Below, piece by piece: positions 36,355 through 48,200 of a DNA stretch of 64,000 bases. The DNA lies in assembly GCF_018614585.1 (NCBI RefSeq), contig NZ_JAGGOI010000055.1, forward strand, positions 1 through 64,000. The letters run 5' to 3'. The stretch's first letter is position 1; the number at the start of each line of letters is the position of its first letter. Below the pieces are notes generated by a model. That model was not told the DNA's origin and did no database searches. It worked only from the letters and a program-made list of their open reading frames with translations. The DNA comes from Streptomyces sp. ISL-1 (GTDB taxonomy: Bacteria; Actinomycetota; Actinomycetes; Streptomycetales; Streptomycetaceae). The position numbers and the translations under genes were made by a program.

Positions 36355-37509
36355 ATGAGCGACCAGCACAGCTTGCAGAGCTTCGAGACCATCGCGATCC
36401 ACGCGGGCAACACGGCGGACCCGCTGACAGGCGCGGTCGTCCCGCCCATCTACCAGGTGTCCACCTACAAGCAGGACGGTGTCGGCGGACTGCGCGGCGG
36501 CTATGAGTACAGCCGCAGCGCCAACCCGACCCGTACCGCCCTCGAGGAGAATCTCGCGGCGCTGGAGGGCGGCCGGCGCGGGCTCGCCTTCGCGTCCGGA
36601 CTCGCGGCGGAGGACTGCCTGCTGCGTACGCTGCTGGAGCCGGGCGACCATGTGGTGATCCCGAACGACGCCTACGGCGGCACTTTCCGGCTCTTCGCGA
36701 AGGTCGTTTCCCGGTGGGGCGTCGAGTGGTCGGTGGCGAACACCTCCGACCCGGCCGCGGTGCGCGCGGCCCTCACCCCCAAGACGAAGGTCATCTGGGT
36801 CGAGACCCCGTCCAACCCCCTCCTCGGCATCACCGATGTCGCGGCGGTCGCGGACATCGCCCGGGGCGCGGGCGCGCGTCTCGTCGTGGACAACACCTTC
36901 GCCAGCCCGTATCTGCAGCAGCCGATCTCGCTCGGCGCGGACATCGTCGTGCACTCGCTGACCAAGTACATGGGCGGGCACTCCGACGTCGTCGGCGGTG
37001 CGCTGATCGCGGCGGACGCGACGGTCGGCGAGGAACTGGCGTACCACCAGAACGCGATGGGCGCGGTGGCAGGACCGTTCGACGCGTGGCTGGTGCTGCG
37101 CGGCATCAAGACGCTGCCCGTCCGGATGGACCGGCACAGCGCGAACGCCGCCCGGGTCGCCGAGATGCTCACCAGCCACCCCAAGGTCACGCAGGTCCTC
37201 TACCCGGGGCTGCCGGAGCACCCGGGTCACGAGACCGCCGCGAAGCAGATGAAGGCCTTCGGCGGGATGGTCTCCTTCCGGGTCGCCGGCGGTGAGGAGG
37301 CGGCGGTCGAGGTCTGCAACCGCGCGAAGCTCTTCACGCTGGGTGAGTCCCTGGGCGGTGTCGAGTCGCTGATCGAGCACCCGGGACGGATGACGCACGC
37401 CTCGGTGGCGGGCTCCGCCCTGGAGGTTCCGGCGGACCTGGTGCGTCTGTCGGTGGGCATCGAGGCTGCCGATGATCTGCTGGCGGACCTGCAGCAGGCG
37501 CTTGGCTGA
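36355..37509 (+). CDS. metB: Cystathionine gamma-synthase / gamma-lyase type PLP enzyme
   Basis: The 384-residue enzyme has the Cys/Met-metabolism signature: YSRSANPTRTALEENLAALEGG, the PLP lysine in HSLTKYMGGHSDVVGG, and the DNTFASPYLQQP loop. It forms cystathionine from O-succinyl- or O-acetyl-homoserine and cysteine; gamma-lyase activity cannot be excluded by sequence. ATG at 36355 begins MSDQHSLQSFETIAIHAG. No SAM riboswitch was found in the upstream 235 bases. Confidence 0.93.
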   Translation: MSDQHSLQSFETIAIHAGNTADPLTGAVVPPIYQVSTYKQDGVGGLRGGYEYSRSANPTRTALEENLAALEGGRRGLAFASGLAAEDCLLRTLLEPGDHVVIPNDAYGGTFRLFAKVVSRWGVEWSVANTSDPAAVRAALTPKTKVIWVETPSNPLLGITDVAAVADIARGAGARLVVDNTFASPYLQQPISLGADIVVHSLTKYMGGHSDVVGGALIAADATVGEELAYHQNAMGAVAGPFDAWLVLRGIKTLPVRMDRHSANAARVAEMLTSHPKVTQVLYPGLPEHPGHETAAKQMKAFGGMVSFRVAGGEEAAVEVCNRAKLFTLGESLGGVESLIEHPGRMTHASVAGSALEVPADLVRLSVGIEAADDLLADLQQALG

Positions 37510-37525
37510 GCCGGGCGGACCGGAG

Positions 37526-37828
37526 ACCGACGCCCGGCCGGCGCCTTCCAAAACCGGCTTCCGGCTTCCAAAACCGGCTTCCAAAACCGGCTTCCGGTCG
37601 AACTACGGATCCGGCTTCGAGCCGGGCCGCGGAAGTGCTCCGGCCAGGCTTCGGTTCCGGCTTCCGGTCAGGCTACGGATCCGGCCCGGGCCAGGCTTCG
37701 GATCCCGCCTCGGGTCAGGCTGCGGAAGCTCCCAGGCCAGGCTTCGGATCCCGCCTCCGGTCACGTCGCGGAAGCTCCCAGGCCAGGCTTCGGATCCGGC
37801 TGCCGGTCAGGCCGTGGAAGCGGCACGG
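37526..37828. repeat. Degenerate repeat array between metB and the DUF1059 gene
   Basis: At 37546-37596 the unit CTTCCAAAACCGG occurs three times in tandem. From 37630 to 37820 CCAGGCTTCGGATCC-type units alternate with GGTCAGGCTACGG and GCGGAAGCTCCC-type units, each about 20 to 60 bases apart and slightly diverged. No ribosome site or conserved protein is seen, although both plus frames stay open. It looks like an expanding and decaying simple repeat. Confidence 0.6.
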
Positions 37829-38020
37829 TCAGGCGGGGACCTTCTCGTCGGCGAGGAACTCCCGGATCTGTGCACGCAGTTCCAGGCTGTCCGTGTGTCC
37901 GTGAACGGAGACCGCGTGTTCAGTGGCGGCCCGGACGACTTCCTCTTCCTCGCCGGAGATGGTGAGGGTGCAGTTCATCTCGCTGGGGAATTTGCGGCAG
38001 TCGGCAACTTTTCTGGTCAT
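37829..38020 (-). CDS. DUF1059-type small protein
   Basis: The 63-residue protein begins MTRKVADCRKFPSEMNCTLT and has the ISGEEEEVVRAATEHAV segment, the layout of DUF1059 proteins. The conserved cysteines are C8 and C17. ATG at 38020 follows GAGGAGG. Function of the family is unknown. Confidence 0.85.
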   Translation of the reverse strand: MTRKVADCRKFPSEMNCTLTISGEEEEVVRAATEHAVSVHGHTDSLELRAQIREFLADEKVPA

Positions 38021-38083
38021 GACGACCTCCTCGGCTCGATCTGTGCGCCGTTCCATCCAGCATAGATCGGGACAAGGGGGTCG

Positions 38084-38335
38084 TTACCAGCCCTCCAGCG
38101 GAGGTGTCGTATCGGTCGGCGGAGTCACCCACGGCTCCGCGGCAGCCGCCCAGATCGCGAACGCGATCGCCGCCGCCACGAGCAGCAGCCATGCGGCACG
38201 GCGCACCGCCCGGTGGCGCCGCAGCAGCCGGGTTCCGTGCTCCGTCGCGCGGGCCGCCAGATCTGCCGGGACCGCGGGGTGGCGGGTCTCCAGCATCCGG
38301 CGTACCTCCTCCTCCTTGCGGTCCCGGCGGCTCAT
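38084..38335 (-). CDS. Small single-pass membrane protein coupled to a sigma-factor-like gene
   Basis: The 83-residue protein has a basic cytoplasmic N-terminal half (MSRRDRKEEEVRRMLETRHP) and one helix (AAWLLLVAAAIAFAIWAAAA), followed by a short proline-rich outside tail. ATG at 38335 overlaps the upstream sigma-like stop in ATGA, so they are translationally coupled. Position and topology fit a very small anti-sigma-like or accessory protein, but the zinc-anti-sigma motif HxxxCxxC is absent. Confidence 0.75.
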   Translation of the reverse strand: MSRRDRKEEEVRRMLETRHPAVPADLAARATEHGTRLLRRHRAVRRAAWLLLVAAAIAFAIWAAAAEPWVTPPTDTTPPLEGW

Positions 38336-38805
38336 GTCACCGCCCCGGCCGGAGCCCGCGGCGGCGTCGGCGGGGTGCTGCGCATCGTCGCGATCGCGCG
38401 GGTGCAGATCGCGCGGACCCGGTCCACCGGGAGCCCCATCAGCGCCGCCGTCTGCTCCTCGGCGACCCCTTCGTACAGGCGCAGCACCAGGATGAGGCGT
38501 TCCTGCGGAGTGAGGCGGGCCAGTAGGCCGCCGCGCACCCGGTGGTAGCGCCAGGCACTGCGGGCGAAGCGGGCGGCGAGCTCCTGGCGGGTGCGGTCGT
38601 ACGGGTCCTCGCCGCGCAGCCGGTCCCATTCCGCGTACGTATGGGCGAGGGCCGAGGTCAGCAGCTGCTGGGCGTGCGGGTTCGCACCGGGGGGCTCGGC
38701 GGTGAGCAGGGTGGCGGCATGCAGCAGCCGGCCGGCCGCGCCCGCGACGAACGCATCGAACTCACGGGCCCGGCGACGCCGTTGTGCCGTCTGCCGCTCG
38801 CTCAC
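38332..38805 (-). CDS. SigE-family ECF sigma-factor-like protein
   Basis: The 157-residue protein has a region-2-like part (EFDAFVAGAAGRLLHAATLL, ALAHTYAEWDRL) and a region-4 helix-turn-helix (RLTPQERLILVLRLYEGVAEEQTAALMGLPVDRVRAI). Region 2 is degenerate in the DxxQ positions of the SigE family. GTG at 38805 is in frame with tyrosine-rich upstream sequence that lacks a site. The downstream membrane gene overlaps by four bases. Transcription role is likely but not certain. Confidence 0.75.
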   Translation of the reverse strand: MSERQTAQRRRRAREFDAFVAGAAGRLLHAATLLTAEPPGANPHAQQLLTSALAHTYAEWDRLRGEDPYDRTRQELAARFARSAWRYHRVRGGLLARLTPQERLILVLRLYEGVAEEQTAALMGLPVDRVRAICTRAIATMRSTPPTPPRAPAGAVT

Positions 38806-38837
38806 ATCCTCATATAGAGGCAGATGAGGCGCCGGGG

Positions 38838-39350
38838 TCAAGAGGTCGGCGGCGTCTCCGTGTCCACGGGCGGCAGGCCGGCCTGGCGGGCGGAGAGCGC
38901 CGTGTTGAAACGGGTGAGCAGGGTGCAGAACGCCTCCCGCTCCGTCTCCGTCCAGCCGTCCGTCACCTGTGCCATCAGCTCGCGCCGCGAGGAGCGGACC
39001 TCTTCGAGCCTGGCCTGGCCGCGGGGGGACAGCTGGAGCACGACAGCGCGGCCGTCCTCCGGGTGCGAGGTGCGCTTGACGAGGCCGGTGTCGACGAGCG
39101 GCGCGACCTGGCGGGTGACGGTCGACGAGTCGATGCCCATCCCCGCGGCGAGCGCCTTGACCCCCATCGGTCCTTCCTTGTCGAGCCGGTTGAGCAGTAG
39201 ATATGCGGCACGGTCCATGGAGTTGCGGACCTGGCCGACCCCGCCGAGCCGGGTCTGTTCCGCGCGGCGTGCGAAGACGGCGACCTGGTGCTGGAGGGCA
39301 TCGAGGAGGCCGGGATCGAGATGAGTCGTCATGTCCTGAGTCGTGGGCAT
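38838..39350 (-). CDS. MarR-family transcriptional regulator
   Basis: The 170-residue protein has the winged helix (VKALAAGMGIDSSTVTRQVAPLVDTGLVKR) and wing SHPEDGRAVVLQLSPRG. MarR proteins usually repress their own and adjacent genes in response to small aromatic molecules. It is divergent from ilvA by 146 bases. ATG at 39350 or 39332 are possible. Target unknown. Confidence 0.9.
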   Translation of the reverse strand: MPTTQDMTTHLDPGLLDALQHQVAVFARRAEQTRLGGVGQVRNSMDRAAYLLLNRLDKEGPMGVKALAAGMGIDSSTVTRQVAPLVDTGLVKRTSHPEDGRAVVLQLSPRGQARLEEVRSSRRELMAQVTDGWTETEREAFCTLLTRFNTALSARQAGLPPVDTETPPTS

Positions 39351-39496
39351 GGCCAGGGGGCTCTCTCGTGCGGTGGTCGGTTGGTGGGGGACAGAGTACG
39401 CGGCAACGACCCGGTGCGTACCAGGGCTGCACAAACCAGTGGGGAAGCACGGGATCCGGGCAGCCGCCGGGCCGGTGAGCTGCGAGACTTGACGTC

Positions 39497-40726
<1,230 letters not shown>

Positions 40727-40785
40727 GTCGTAGTACGACTCAATGACCGCACACTCGCGACCTGCACCCTGTCGTAATCCCCTTG

Positions 40786-40809
40786 AGTATCGCGATGTAT
40801 CGCGTTACT
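40786..40809. promoter_or_regulatory. 24-bp palindromic operator upstream of the DrrAB-type exporter
   Basis: Arms AGTATCGCGAT and ATCGCGTTACT flank a two-base GT centre, with one mismatch. TATCGCGATGTATCGCG is the kind of site I associate with PadR-like repressors of drrAB genes in Streptomyces. It lies 100 bases upstream of the first start codon. No PadR gene is nearby. Confidence 0.65.
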
Positions 40810-40909
40810 TTAGGGGTCCTGCCATGTTCCCGCCGAGCCGCGGGCACGCACGCACATCCAAGCTTTCCGCAACCATGCGACCACCACCTGCCACCCTGGG
40901 AGACCCCAT

Positions 40910-41934
<1,025 letters not shown>

Positions 41935-41938
<4 letters not shown>

Positions 41939-42795
41939 GCGCCACCACCGCCCCAACGGACGCCGTGCAGGTCACGGCCCCCAGACCCCGCGGCGGCATC
42001 GTGCAGTCGGTCAACGACTCGCTCGTCGTCGCCAAGCGCAATCTGATCCGGATGACCCGGATCCCGGAGATGATCATCTTCGGGATGATCCAGCCCGTCA
42101 TGTTCGTGGTGCTGTTCAGCTACGTCTTCGGCGGCTCGATGCAGATCGGGTCGTCCACCGACCCGATCGTCTACCGCGAATTCCTGATGGCCGGCATCTT
42201 CGCCCAGACCGTCACCTTCGCCACCGCGGGCGCCGGCGCGGGCATCGCCGACGATATGCACAAGGGCCTCATCGACCGGTTCCGGTCGCTGCCGATGGCG
42301 CGTGGAGCGGTCCTCACCGGTCGTACGCTCGCGGACCTCGTACAGACCGCGCTGACCGTCGTGGTCCTCACGATCGTCGCCCTCCTCGTCGGCTGGCGGA
42401 TCCACGAGGGCCTGCCCAAGGCGCTCGCGGGCTTCGCCCTGCTGCTTCTGCTGGGTTACGCCTTCTCATGGATCGGCGCACTGATCGGACTCTCGGTCCG
42501 CACGCCCGAGGCGGCCACCTCCGGCGGTCTGATCTGGCTGTTCCCGGTGACCTTCATCTCGAACGCGTTCGTGGACTCCAGCAACATGCCCGGCTGGCTG
42601 CAGCCCATCGCCGAGTGGAACCCCTTCAGCGCCACGGTCCAGGCCTGCCGCGAGCTCTTCGGCAACCCGGGTGTCTCGCCGTCCGACGCCTGGCCGATGG
42701 AGCACTCGGTGCTGGCCTCGATCCTCTGGTCGGTTCTGATCATCGTGGTGTTCCGGACGCTGGCGGTGCGCAAGTACCGCTCGGCGACCGCCTGA
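41935..42795 (+). CDS. DrrB-type ABC-2 permease
   Basis: The 286-residue permease has six helices, an amphipathic N-terminal SLVVAKRNLIRMTRIPEM segment and the family YVFGGSMQI and PISNAFV-like FISNAFVDSSNMPGWLQ motifs. It completes the exporter. GTG at 41935 overlaps the ATPase stop. Regulation is expected through the palindrome at 40786. Confidence 0.92.
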
Positions 42796-42798
42796 TCC

Positions 42799-42840
42799 GA
42801 AGCACGAAGCGCGCAGTACGAAGCACGAAGCGCGCAGTAC
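42799..42840 (+). repeat. Two exact tandem copies of a 21-bp unit
   Basis: GAAGCACGAAGCGCGCAGTAC occurs twice in direct succession, immediately after the permease stop and immediately before the terminator. The next bases GAAGG start a partial third unit that merges into the terminator arm. Confidence 0.9.
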
Positions 42841-42880
42841 GAAGGGGCCGGACCGCGTCACCACGCGGTCCGGCCCCTTC
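42841..42880. terminator. Strong bidirectional terminator between drrB and greA
   Basis: Perfect 17-base arms GAAGGGGCCGGACCGCG with loop TCACCA. It lies between convergent genes, 46 bases after the permease stop and 14 after greA. Confidence 0.92.
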
Positions 42881-42893
42881 GTACTGTCCGGTC

Positions 42894-43391
42894 TCAGCCG
42901 TTGTACGGCTTGGCCTCGAGGATCCTCACCGAGGCCTTCTTGCCGTTGGGCAGCTCGTACTCCGCGTTCTCGCCGACCTTCTTGCCGTTCACGCCCGAGC
43001 CCAGCGGGGACTGCGGTGAGTACGTCTCGATGTCGTTGCTCGCGTACTCGCGGGAGGCGAGCAGGAAGGTCGTCGTGTCGTCCTCGTCGCCGTCGAAGGC
43101 GATGGTCACGACCGTGCCGGGGGCAACCACACCGGTCACCGCCGGGGCCTCGCCCACCTTGGCGTTCTCCAGGAGCTGGGTCAGCTGGCGCACACGGAGC
43201 TCCTGCTTGCCCTGCTCCTCCTTGGCCGCGTGGTACCCGCCGTTCTCGCGCAGGTCGCCCTCCTCGCGCGCTGCCGCGATCTTGGTGGCGATCTCGGTGC
43301 GCGCGGGACCAGACAGGTACTCCAGCTCGGCCTTCAGCTGGCTGTACGCCTCCTGGGTGAGCCAGGTGACGTTCTCGCTGGTCTGGGTCAC
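42894..43391 (-). CDS. greA: Transcription elongation factor GreA
   Basis: The 165-residue protein has the N-terminal coiled coil (TWLTQEAYSQLKAELEYLSG, IAAAREEGDLRENGGYHAAK) and the C-terminal FKBP-like domain. It stimulates transcript cleavage in backtracked RNA polymerase. The acidic tip DLREN is intact. GTG at 43391 follows GAGGAG. Confidence 0.93.
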   Translation of the reverse strand: MTQTSENVTWLTQEAYSQLKAELEYLSGPARTEIATKIAAAREEGDLRENGGYHAAKEEQGKQELRVRQLTQLLENAKVGEAPAVTGVVAPGTVVTIAFDGDEDDTTTFLLASREYASNDIETYSPQSPLGSGVNGKKVGENAEYELPNGKKASVRILEAKPYNG

Positions 43392-43565
43392 AGGTGCTCC
43401 TCGTAGGTACTGGGAATACAAAGCATCGCCCTACCCAGAAGGATGTGCCTTCCTGGATGGGCGAAACCACGAGCCTAACAATTTCGTGGCGAAAGGGGGA
43501 GGACGAAAGCCATCAGAATTGCATCAAAGCAGGTCAGAGCCGAGACTCAGTTTGGCGGCGCGCCG

Positions 43566-43970
43566 TCAGCGTGCGGTGCACCGCTCCAGCTCGGCGCTGG
43601 TCGCGCGCGCCGTGGTGCGCACCGTCACGACCTGGTCGATCCGCTTGTCTCCCGGCCGGCCGACGGCGACGTCGACACGACCCACCTCACTGCCGTCCTC
43701 GGAGCGGGAGCGCAGCGTGCAGGTGCCGGTGGCGTCCGCGTCCTTGCGCACCTCCAGATGCACCTGGACCTCGGTGTCCGAGACGACCTTGAATTTGATC
43801 ACCTCGGCGCTGATCTTCTGCCCGGCGATGTAGTCGTAACCGAACCAGCCGACCACTGAGAGCAGCACCACACCGAGGCCCGCGCCCACCATCTTGAGCT
43901 TGCGGTCGGCGCGCTCGTCCGCCGAGTGGCCGTAACGGCCCTCGGGAAGCTGCTCGCGCACCGTGGTCAT
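43566..43970 (-). CDS. DUF4307 membrane protein
   Basis: The 134-residue protein has a cytoplasmic head with basic residues, one helix (MVGAGLGVVLLSVVGWFGYDYI) and an Ig-like outside domain with the CTLRSRSEDGSEVGR region and a C-terminal cysteine, typical of DUF4307. It sits between greA and mca as in other actinomycetes. Function unknown. Confidence 0.88.
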   Translation of the reverse strand: MTTVREQLPEGRYGHSADERADRKLKMVGAGLGVVLLSVVGWFGYDYIAGQKISAEVIKFKVVSDTEVQVHLEVRKDADATGTCTLRSRSEDGSEVGRVDVAVGRPGDKRIDQVVTVRTTARATSAELERCTAR

Positions 43971-44068
43971 GATGGATCCCTCTCCAGAACGGGCTGCCGG
44001 AATTTTCCGTCCCCCGATTCGGTCACTATAGAAGCCGCCCAACGCGACTAATCATTGAGGATCGAGTC

Positions 44069-44950
44069 TTGACTGAGCAGCTGCGACTGATGGCCGTTCA
44101 CGCCCACCCCGACGACGAGTCGAGCAAGGGCGCGGCCACCATGGCCAAGTACGTGTCCGAGGGGGTGGACGTGCTGGTCGTGACCTGCACGGGAGGCGAG
44201 CGCGGCTCCATCCTCAACCCGAAGCTCCAGGGGGACGCGTACATCGAGGAGCACATCCACGAAGTGCGCAAGAAGGAGATGGACGAGGCGCGCGAGATCC
44301 TCGGCGTCAAGCAGGAGTGGCTCGGCTTCGTCGACTCCGGCCTGCCCGAGGGCGATCCGCTGCCGCCGCTGCCCCAGGGCTGCTTCGCGCTGGAGGACGT
44401 CGAGGTGGCGGCCGGCCGTCTGGTGAGATCGATCCGCGGCTTCCGTCCGCAGGTCATCACGACCTACGACGAGAACGGCGGCTACCCCCACCCCGACCAC
44501 ATCATGACCCACAAGATCTCGATGGTGGCCTTCGACGGTGCGGGGGACGCCGAGAAGTTCCCGGAGTCCGAGTTCGGCCCCGTCTGGCAGCCGCAGAAGC
44601 TCTACTACAACCAGGGCTTCAACCGGCCGCGTACGGTCGCGCTGCACGAGGCGCTGCTGGAGCGCGGCATCGAGTCCCCCTACGGCGAGTGGCTGGAGCG
44701 CTGGAAGGAGTTCCAGCGCGCCGAGCGCACCCTGACCACGTACGTCCCGTGTGGGGACTTCTTCGAGATCCGTGACAAGGCGCTGATCGCGCACGCGACG
44801 CAGATCGACCCGGACGGCGGCTGGTTCCGGGTGCCGATGGAGATCCAGAGGAAGGTCTGGCCGACCGAGGAGTACGAGCTCGCCAAGTCCCTTGTCGATA
44901 CCTCCCTCCCCGAGGACGACCTCTTCGCGGGCATCCGCGAGAATGCCTGA
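44069..44950 (+). CDS. mca: Mycothiol S-conjugate amidase
   Basis: The 293-residue zinc amidase has AHPDDE and the HPDH motif, typical of the LmbE-like fold. It cleaves mycothiol conjugates so the mercapturic acid part can be exported, the detoxification step of actinobacterial thiol metabolism. The start is TTG at 44069, preceded by GAGG at normal spacing, an unusual but supported start; the family sequence begins at once (LRLMAVHAHPDDES). A small membrane protein gene follows one base after the stop. Confidence 0.93.
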   Translation: MTEQLRLMAVHAHPDDESSKGAATMAKYVSEGVDVLVVTCTGGERGSILNPKLQGDAYIEEHIHEVRKKEMDEAREILGVKQEWLGFVDSGLPEGDPLPPLPQGCFALEDVEVAAGRLVRSIRGFRPQVITTYDENGGYPHPDHIMTHKISMVAFDGAGDAEKFPESEFGPVWQPQKLYYNQGFNRPRTVALHEALLERGIESPYGEWLERWKEFQRAERTLTTYVPCGDFFEIRDKALIAHATQIDPDGGWFRVPMEIQRKVWPTEEYELAKSLVDTSLPEDDLFAGIRENA

Positions 44951-44951
44951 T

Positions 44952-45194
44952 ATGAGCGCAAGCGCAAACCTCGCACTGACGCACCTCGTCCCCCTCGCCA
45001 AGGAGGTCGACGACAACAAGGTCACCCCCGGTCTCCTCGGCTTCCTCGTCTTCGCGGCGCTGGCCGTGGGCGTGTGGCTGCTGATGAAGTCGATGAACCG
45101 CCACATGGGCAAGGTCGACTTCGAGGAAGCCCCGGATCCGAAGGCGGAGGCTCCCAGGGGCGGCAAGGGCAAGTCGGGACCTGCTGCGGTGTGA
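44952..45194 (+). CDS. Small single-pass membrane protein downstream of mca
   Basis: The 80-residue protein has one helix (VTPGLLGFLVFAALAVGVWLLMKSM) and a charged tail with Lys/Pro/Glu/Gly. Its ATG at 44952 is one base beyond the mca stop, so it is probably co-translated. The conserved placement beside mca suggests a related role, but none is known to me. Confidence 0.85.
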   Translation: MSASANLALTHLVPLAKEVDDNKVTPGLLGFLVFAALAVGVWLLMKSMNRHMGKVDFEEAPDPKAEAPRGGKGKSGPAAV

Positions 45195-45201
45195 CGGGGC
45201 A

Positions 45202-45236
45202 AGGGGCGGGGCGGGCTTTGCCCCCGCCCCGCCCCT
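45202..45236. terminator. GC-rich hairpin between convergent genes
   Basis: 14-base arms AGGGGCGGGGCGGG with a short CTTTGCC loop, 8 bases past the small membrane gene's stop and 36 bases from the convergent STAND gene's stop. Confidence 0.85.
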
Positions 45237-45272
45237 CCCTCAACCGGTACTCCGCCCCGGACGGCCCCGGCG

Positions 45273-48200
45273 CTACGTCGTCGCGGGCACCGGCACGCCC
45301 ATCACCTCGCGTGCATGGCGGCTGGGGACCATGCCCAGGTGCCACGCCTGCCAGCCGTCCTCCAGGTGTACGCCCCGTTCCAGCATCACCGCCAGCGCCT
45401 CCGCGCAGTCCTCCAGCTTGCCGTCGCGCGAAGCGTGCCCCGTCCGCATCAGCTGAGCCAGTTCCTCCTGAGCCACCACCGTGCCGACCTCGATGCCGCC
45501 CGGCGACGCGAACGGCAGCAGCGTGCAGCGCAGGAACCTGGCCCAGTCGGCGCCCCGCTCGTCCTGGTACGAGGCGAACAGGACCGCCGCCTCGTCGCAC
45601 AGCGCCAGCGCCTGCCCCGCACGGTTGTTGCCCGCGTCGATCAACGCCAGCTCCAGACAGGTCCAGGCCTCACCGTGCGCGACACCGATGCGGTGGAAGT
45701 CGGCGCGGGCGTCCACCAGGAGCTGGCGGGCGAAGCCGGAGTTGCGCAGGTTGCCGGTCTGCGCCGCCCGCTGGTCCCGGGTGACACGACCCGAGTGGTG
45801 CCGGGCGCACGCCAGGCCGTACACGTCGCGCATCCGCGAGAACATCGTGCGAGCCCGCTCCAGCTCCCGTACCGCCTGATCGCGGTCCCCGCGCTCCTCC
45901 AGCGCCTGGCCCAGGTAGTACAGCGTCCACGCCTCGCCGCGCGCGTCCTCGTTGTCGCGATGACGGGACAGCGCCTGGCCCAGCTGGTCCACCGCCGGGG
46001 CCGGGTCGCCGTCCACCAGCCTGGCCCGGCCCAGCTGCGTCAGCGCCCAGGCCTCGCCGCGGCCGTCGCCGGTGCGGCCGTACAGGTCGAGAGCCGCACG
46101 CAGCGCCGATTCGGCCCGCGCGACATCGCCCATCCGCAGGCACACCTGGCCCAGCTGGAAGTGCGTCCACGCCTCGCCGTGCAGCGACTCGCCCTCCCGG
46201 TGCAGCGTCAGCGCCGTCGCCAGCAGCGTCAGCGCCTCCGCGAGATTGGCCCGGTCGCGCTCGACCGCGGCCAGCGCGTGCAGCGACCACGCCCGGTCCT
46301 CGGCCTGCTCGTCGGACGACTGCAGCTCGATCGCCTCGTGCAGCTTCGCCGCGGCCTCGGTCAGATTGCCCTGGTGGTGCAGGGTGATGCCGAGGGAGCA
46401 GAGAGCGAGCGCGGTGCCCGAATCGTTCTGCGCCTCGCGGTAGAGGCCGACGACGGACGACAGTGTCGTACGGGCCTTGTCGAGCTCGCCGAGCTGGCGG
46501 GCCGCGATGCCGGTACGCCACCGAACGGAGCGCTCCAGCAGGCCCTGGTCCACCGCCTGCGACAGCTCACTGATCTCACCGAGCCGGTACAGGTCGCCGC
46601 GCAGCAGGCAGTAGTCGCACAGCGCGCCCAGCAGATTGAGCACCGTCTGCTGGTTCACACCCTCCGCGTGCCGCAGCGCAGAGGTGATGAAGCTCGACTC
46701 GTCGTCCAGCCAGCGCAGCGCCGCGTCCAGCGAGGCGAATCCGTGCGCCCCGAACTGGCCCGCGCGCGTGGACATCTTGCCGTCCACCATGCGGATCACC
46801 GCCCCGGCCAGGTCCGCGTAGTTCTGGATGAGCCGCTCCTGCGCGGCCGCACGCTCCGCGGCCTTCTCCTCGTCCAGGAGACGGGCCCGGGCGAAGGACC
46901 GTACGACGTCGTGCAGCCGGTAGCGGCTGGCCCGCACATGGTCGATCAGCCCCGCGCCGGCCAGGCCGGTGAGCAGCCGCTGCGACTCCTGCTCGTCCGT
47001 GGCCAGCAGCGCCGCCGCCGCGGCCGCCCCCAGTGACGCCCGCCCGGCCAGCGCGAGCCGGCGCAGCAGCCGCCGCGCCTGCTCGGACTGGTCGGTGTAG
47101 CGCAACCACAGCGCCCGTTCGACCGGGCCCACCGGACCGTACGCGCCGAGATCGGCCGCCAGCTGTTGCGTGGTCCGCGGGCCCAGCGAGGAGCCGGCGA
47201 TACGCAGCGCGAGCGGCAGTCCGCCGCACAATTCCCGTACCTCGTCGGCCGACTGTGCGTCGTACGGGCCGGACAGGGGCTCCTCGGCCGAGGCCCGCAG
47301 CAGTTCCTCCGCGCCCGCCGGGTCCAGCGCGTCGACCGGCAGTTGGTGCACCCACACCGGAATGTCCGCCGGCAGATCGAGCCGCTCACGCGCGGTCACC
47401 AGCACCAGGCTGTCCGAGCGCTCCGGCACCAGGGTGCGTACCTGCTCCGGGTCGCTCGCGTCGTCCAGCACCACCGTCACCGGAAGCCCGGTCAGATGCT
47501 GGTGGTACAACTCGCCCAGCCGCCGCACCTGCTGCTCGGCCGACGAACGCTCCCGGAACAGCAATTGCTCGCGCGGCGCCCCCAGCCGGTTCAGCAGATG
47601 CAGCAGCGCATCGCGCGTAGAGAGCGGATGCTCGCTGTCACCGCGCAGATCGACCACGCACGCGCCCCGGAACTGATCCTTGAGATGGTGCGAGGCCCGC
47701 ACCGCGAGGGTCGTGCGCCCCGATCCCGGCGCGCCGTACAGCACCACGACCGTCGGCCTGGTCTCCGTCGACGCGCGCGCGGCGTGCACCCACTGCGAGA
47801 TCTGCGCCATCGCCTCCCGACGGCCCGCGAACGGCCCTCCGCCATGGCCTCCGGCATGGGAGGTACCCCCACCGAGCTCAGGCAGATGCCCGAAGGACTG
47901 CTCCAGCACCGACCGCCTGCGCGCCGCCGCGCTCCGGTCCGCGCCGCGCAGCTGCGGCGCCGCGGTGGTCTTCTTCGCGGTACGGGTGGAGGAGGCGAGC
48001 ATCCGCTGCTGGTCCAGGAACGGGCGGATGCCCCGTACCTCCAGCGCCGTCAGCCACTGCAACCGCAGCTGCTCGGTCCCGCCCGGCTGCCCCAGCGCCC
48101 CGGCTCTGCGGTGCGCGGCAGGCCAGTGCGAGGCGGTCACCTTGGCGACGGTGGTCGCAGCCCCGGCGACGGCGACGACAGCCCCGGCGCCCAGCGCGGT

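Noticed and set aside
39396..39421. GTACGC and GCGTAC six-base arms between marR and ilvA
   Set aside because: Arms are short with a 14-base gap, and such dyads are expected by chance in this composition. Not listed as an operator.
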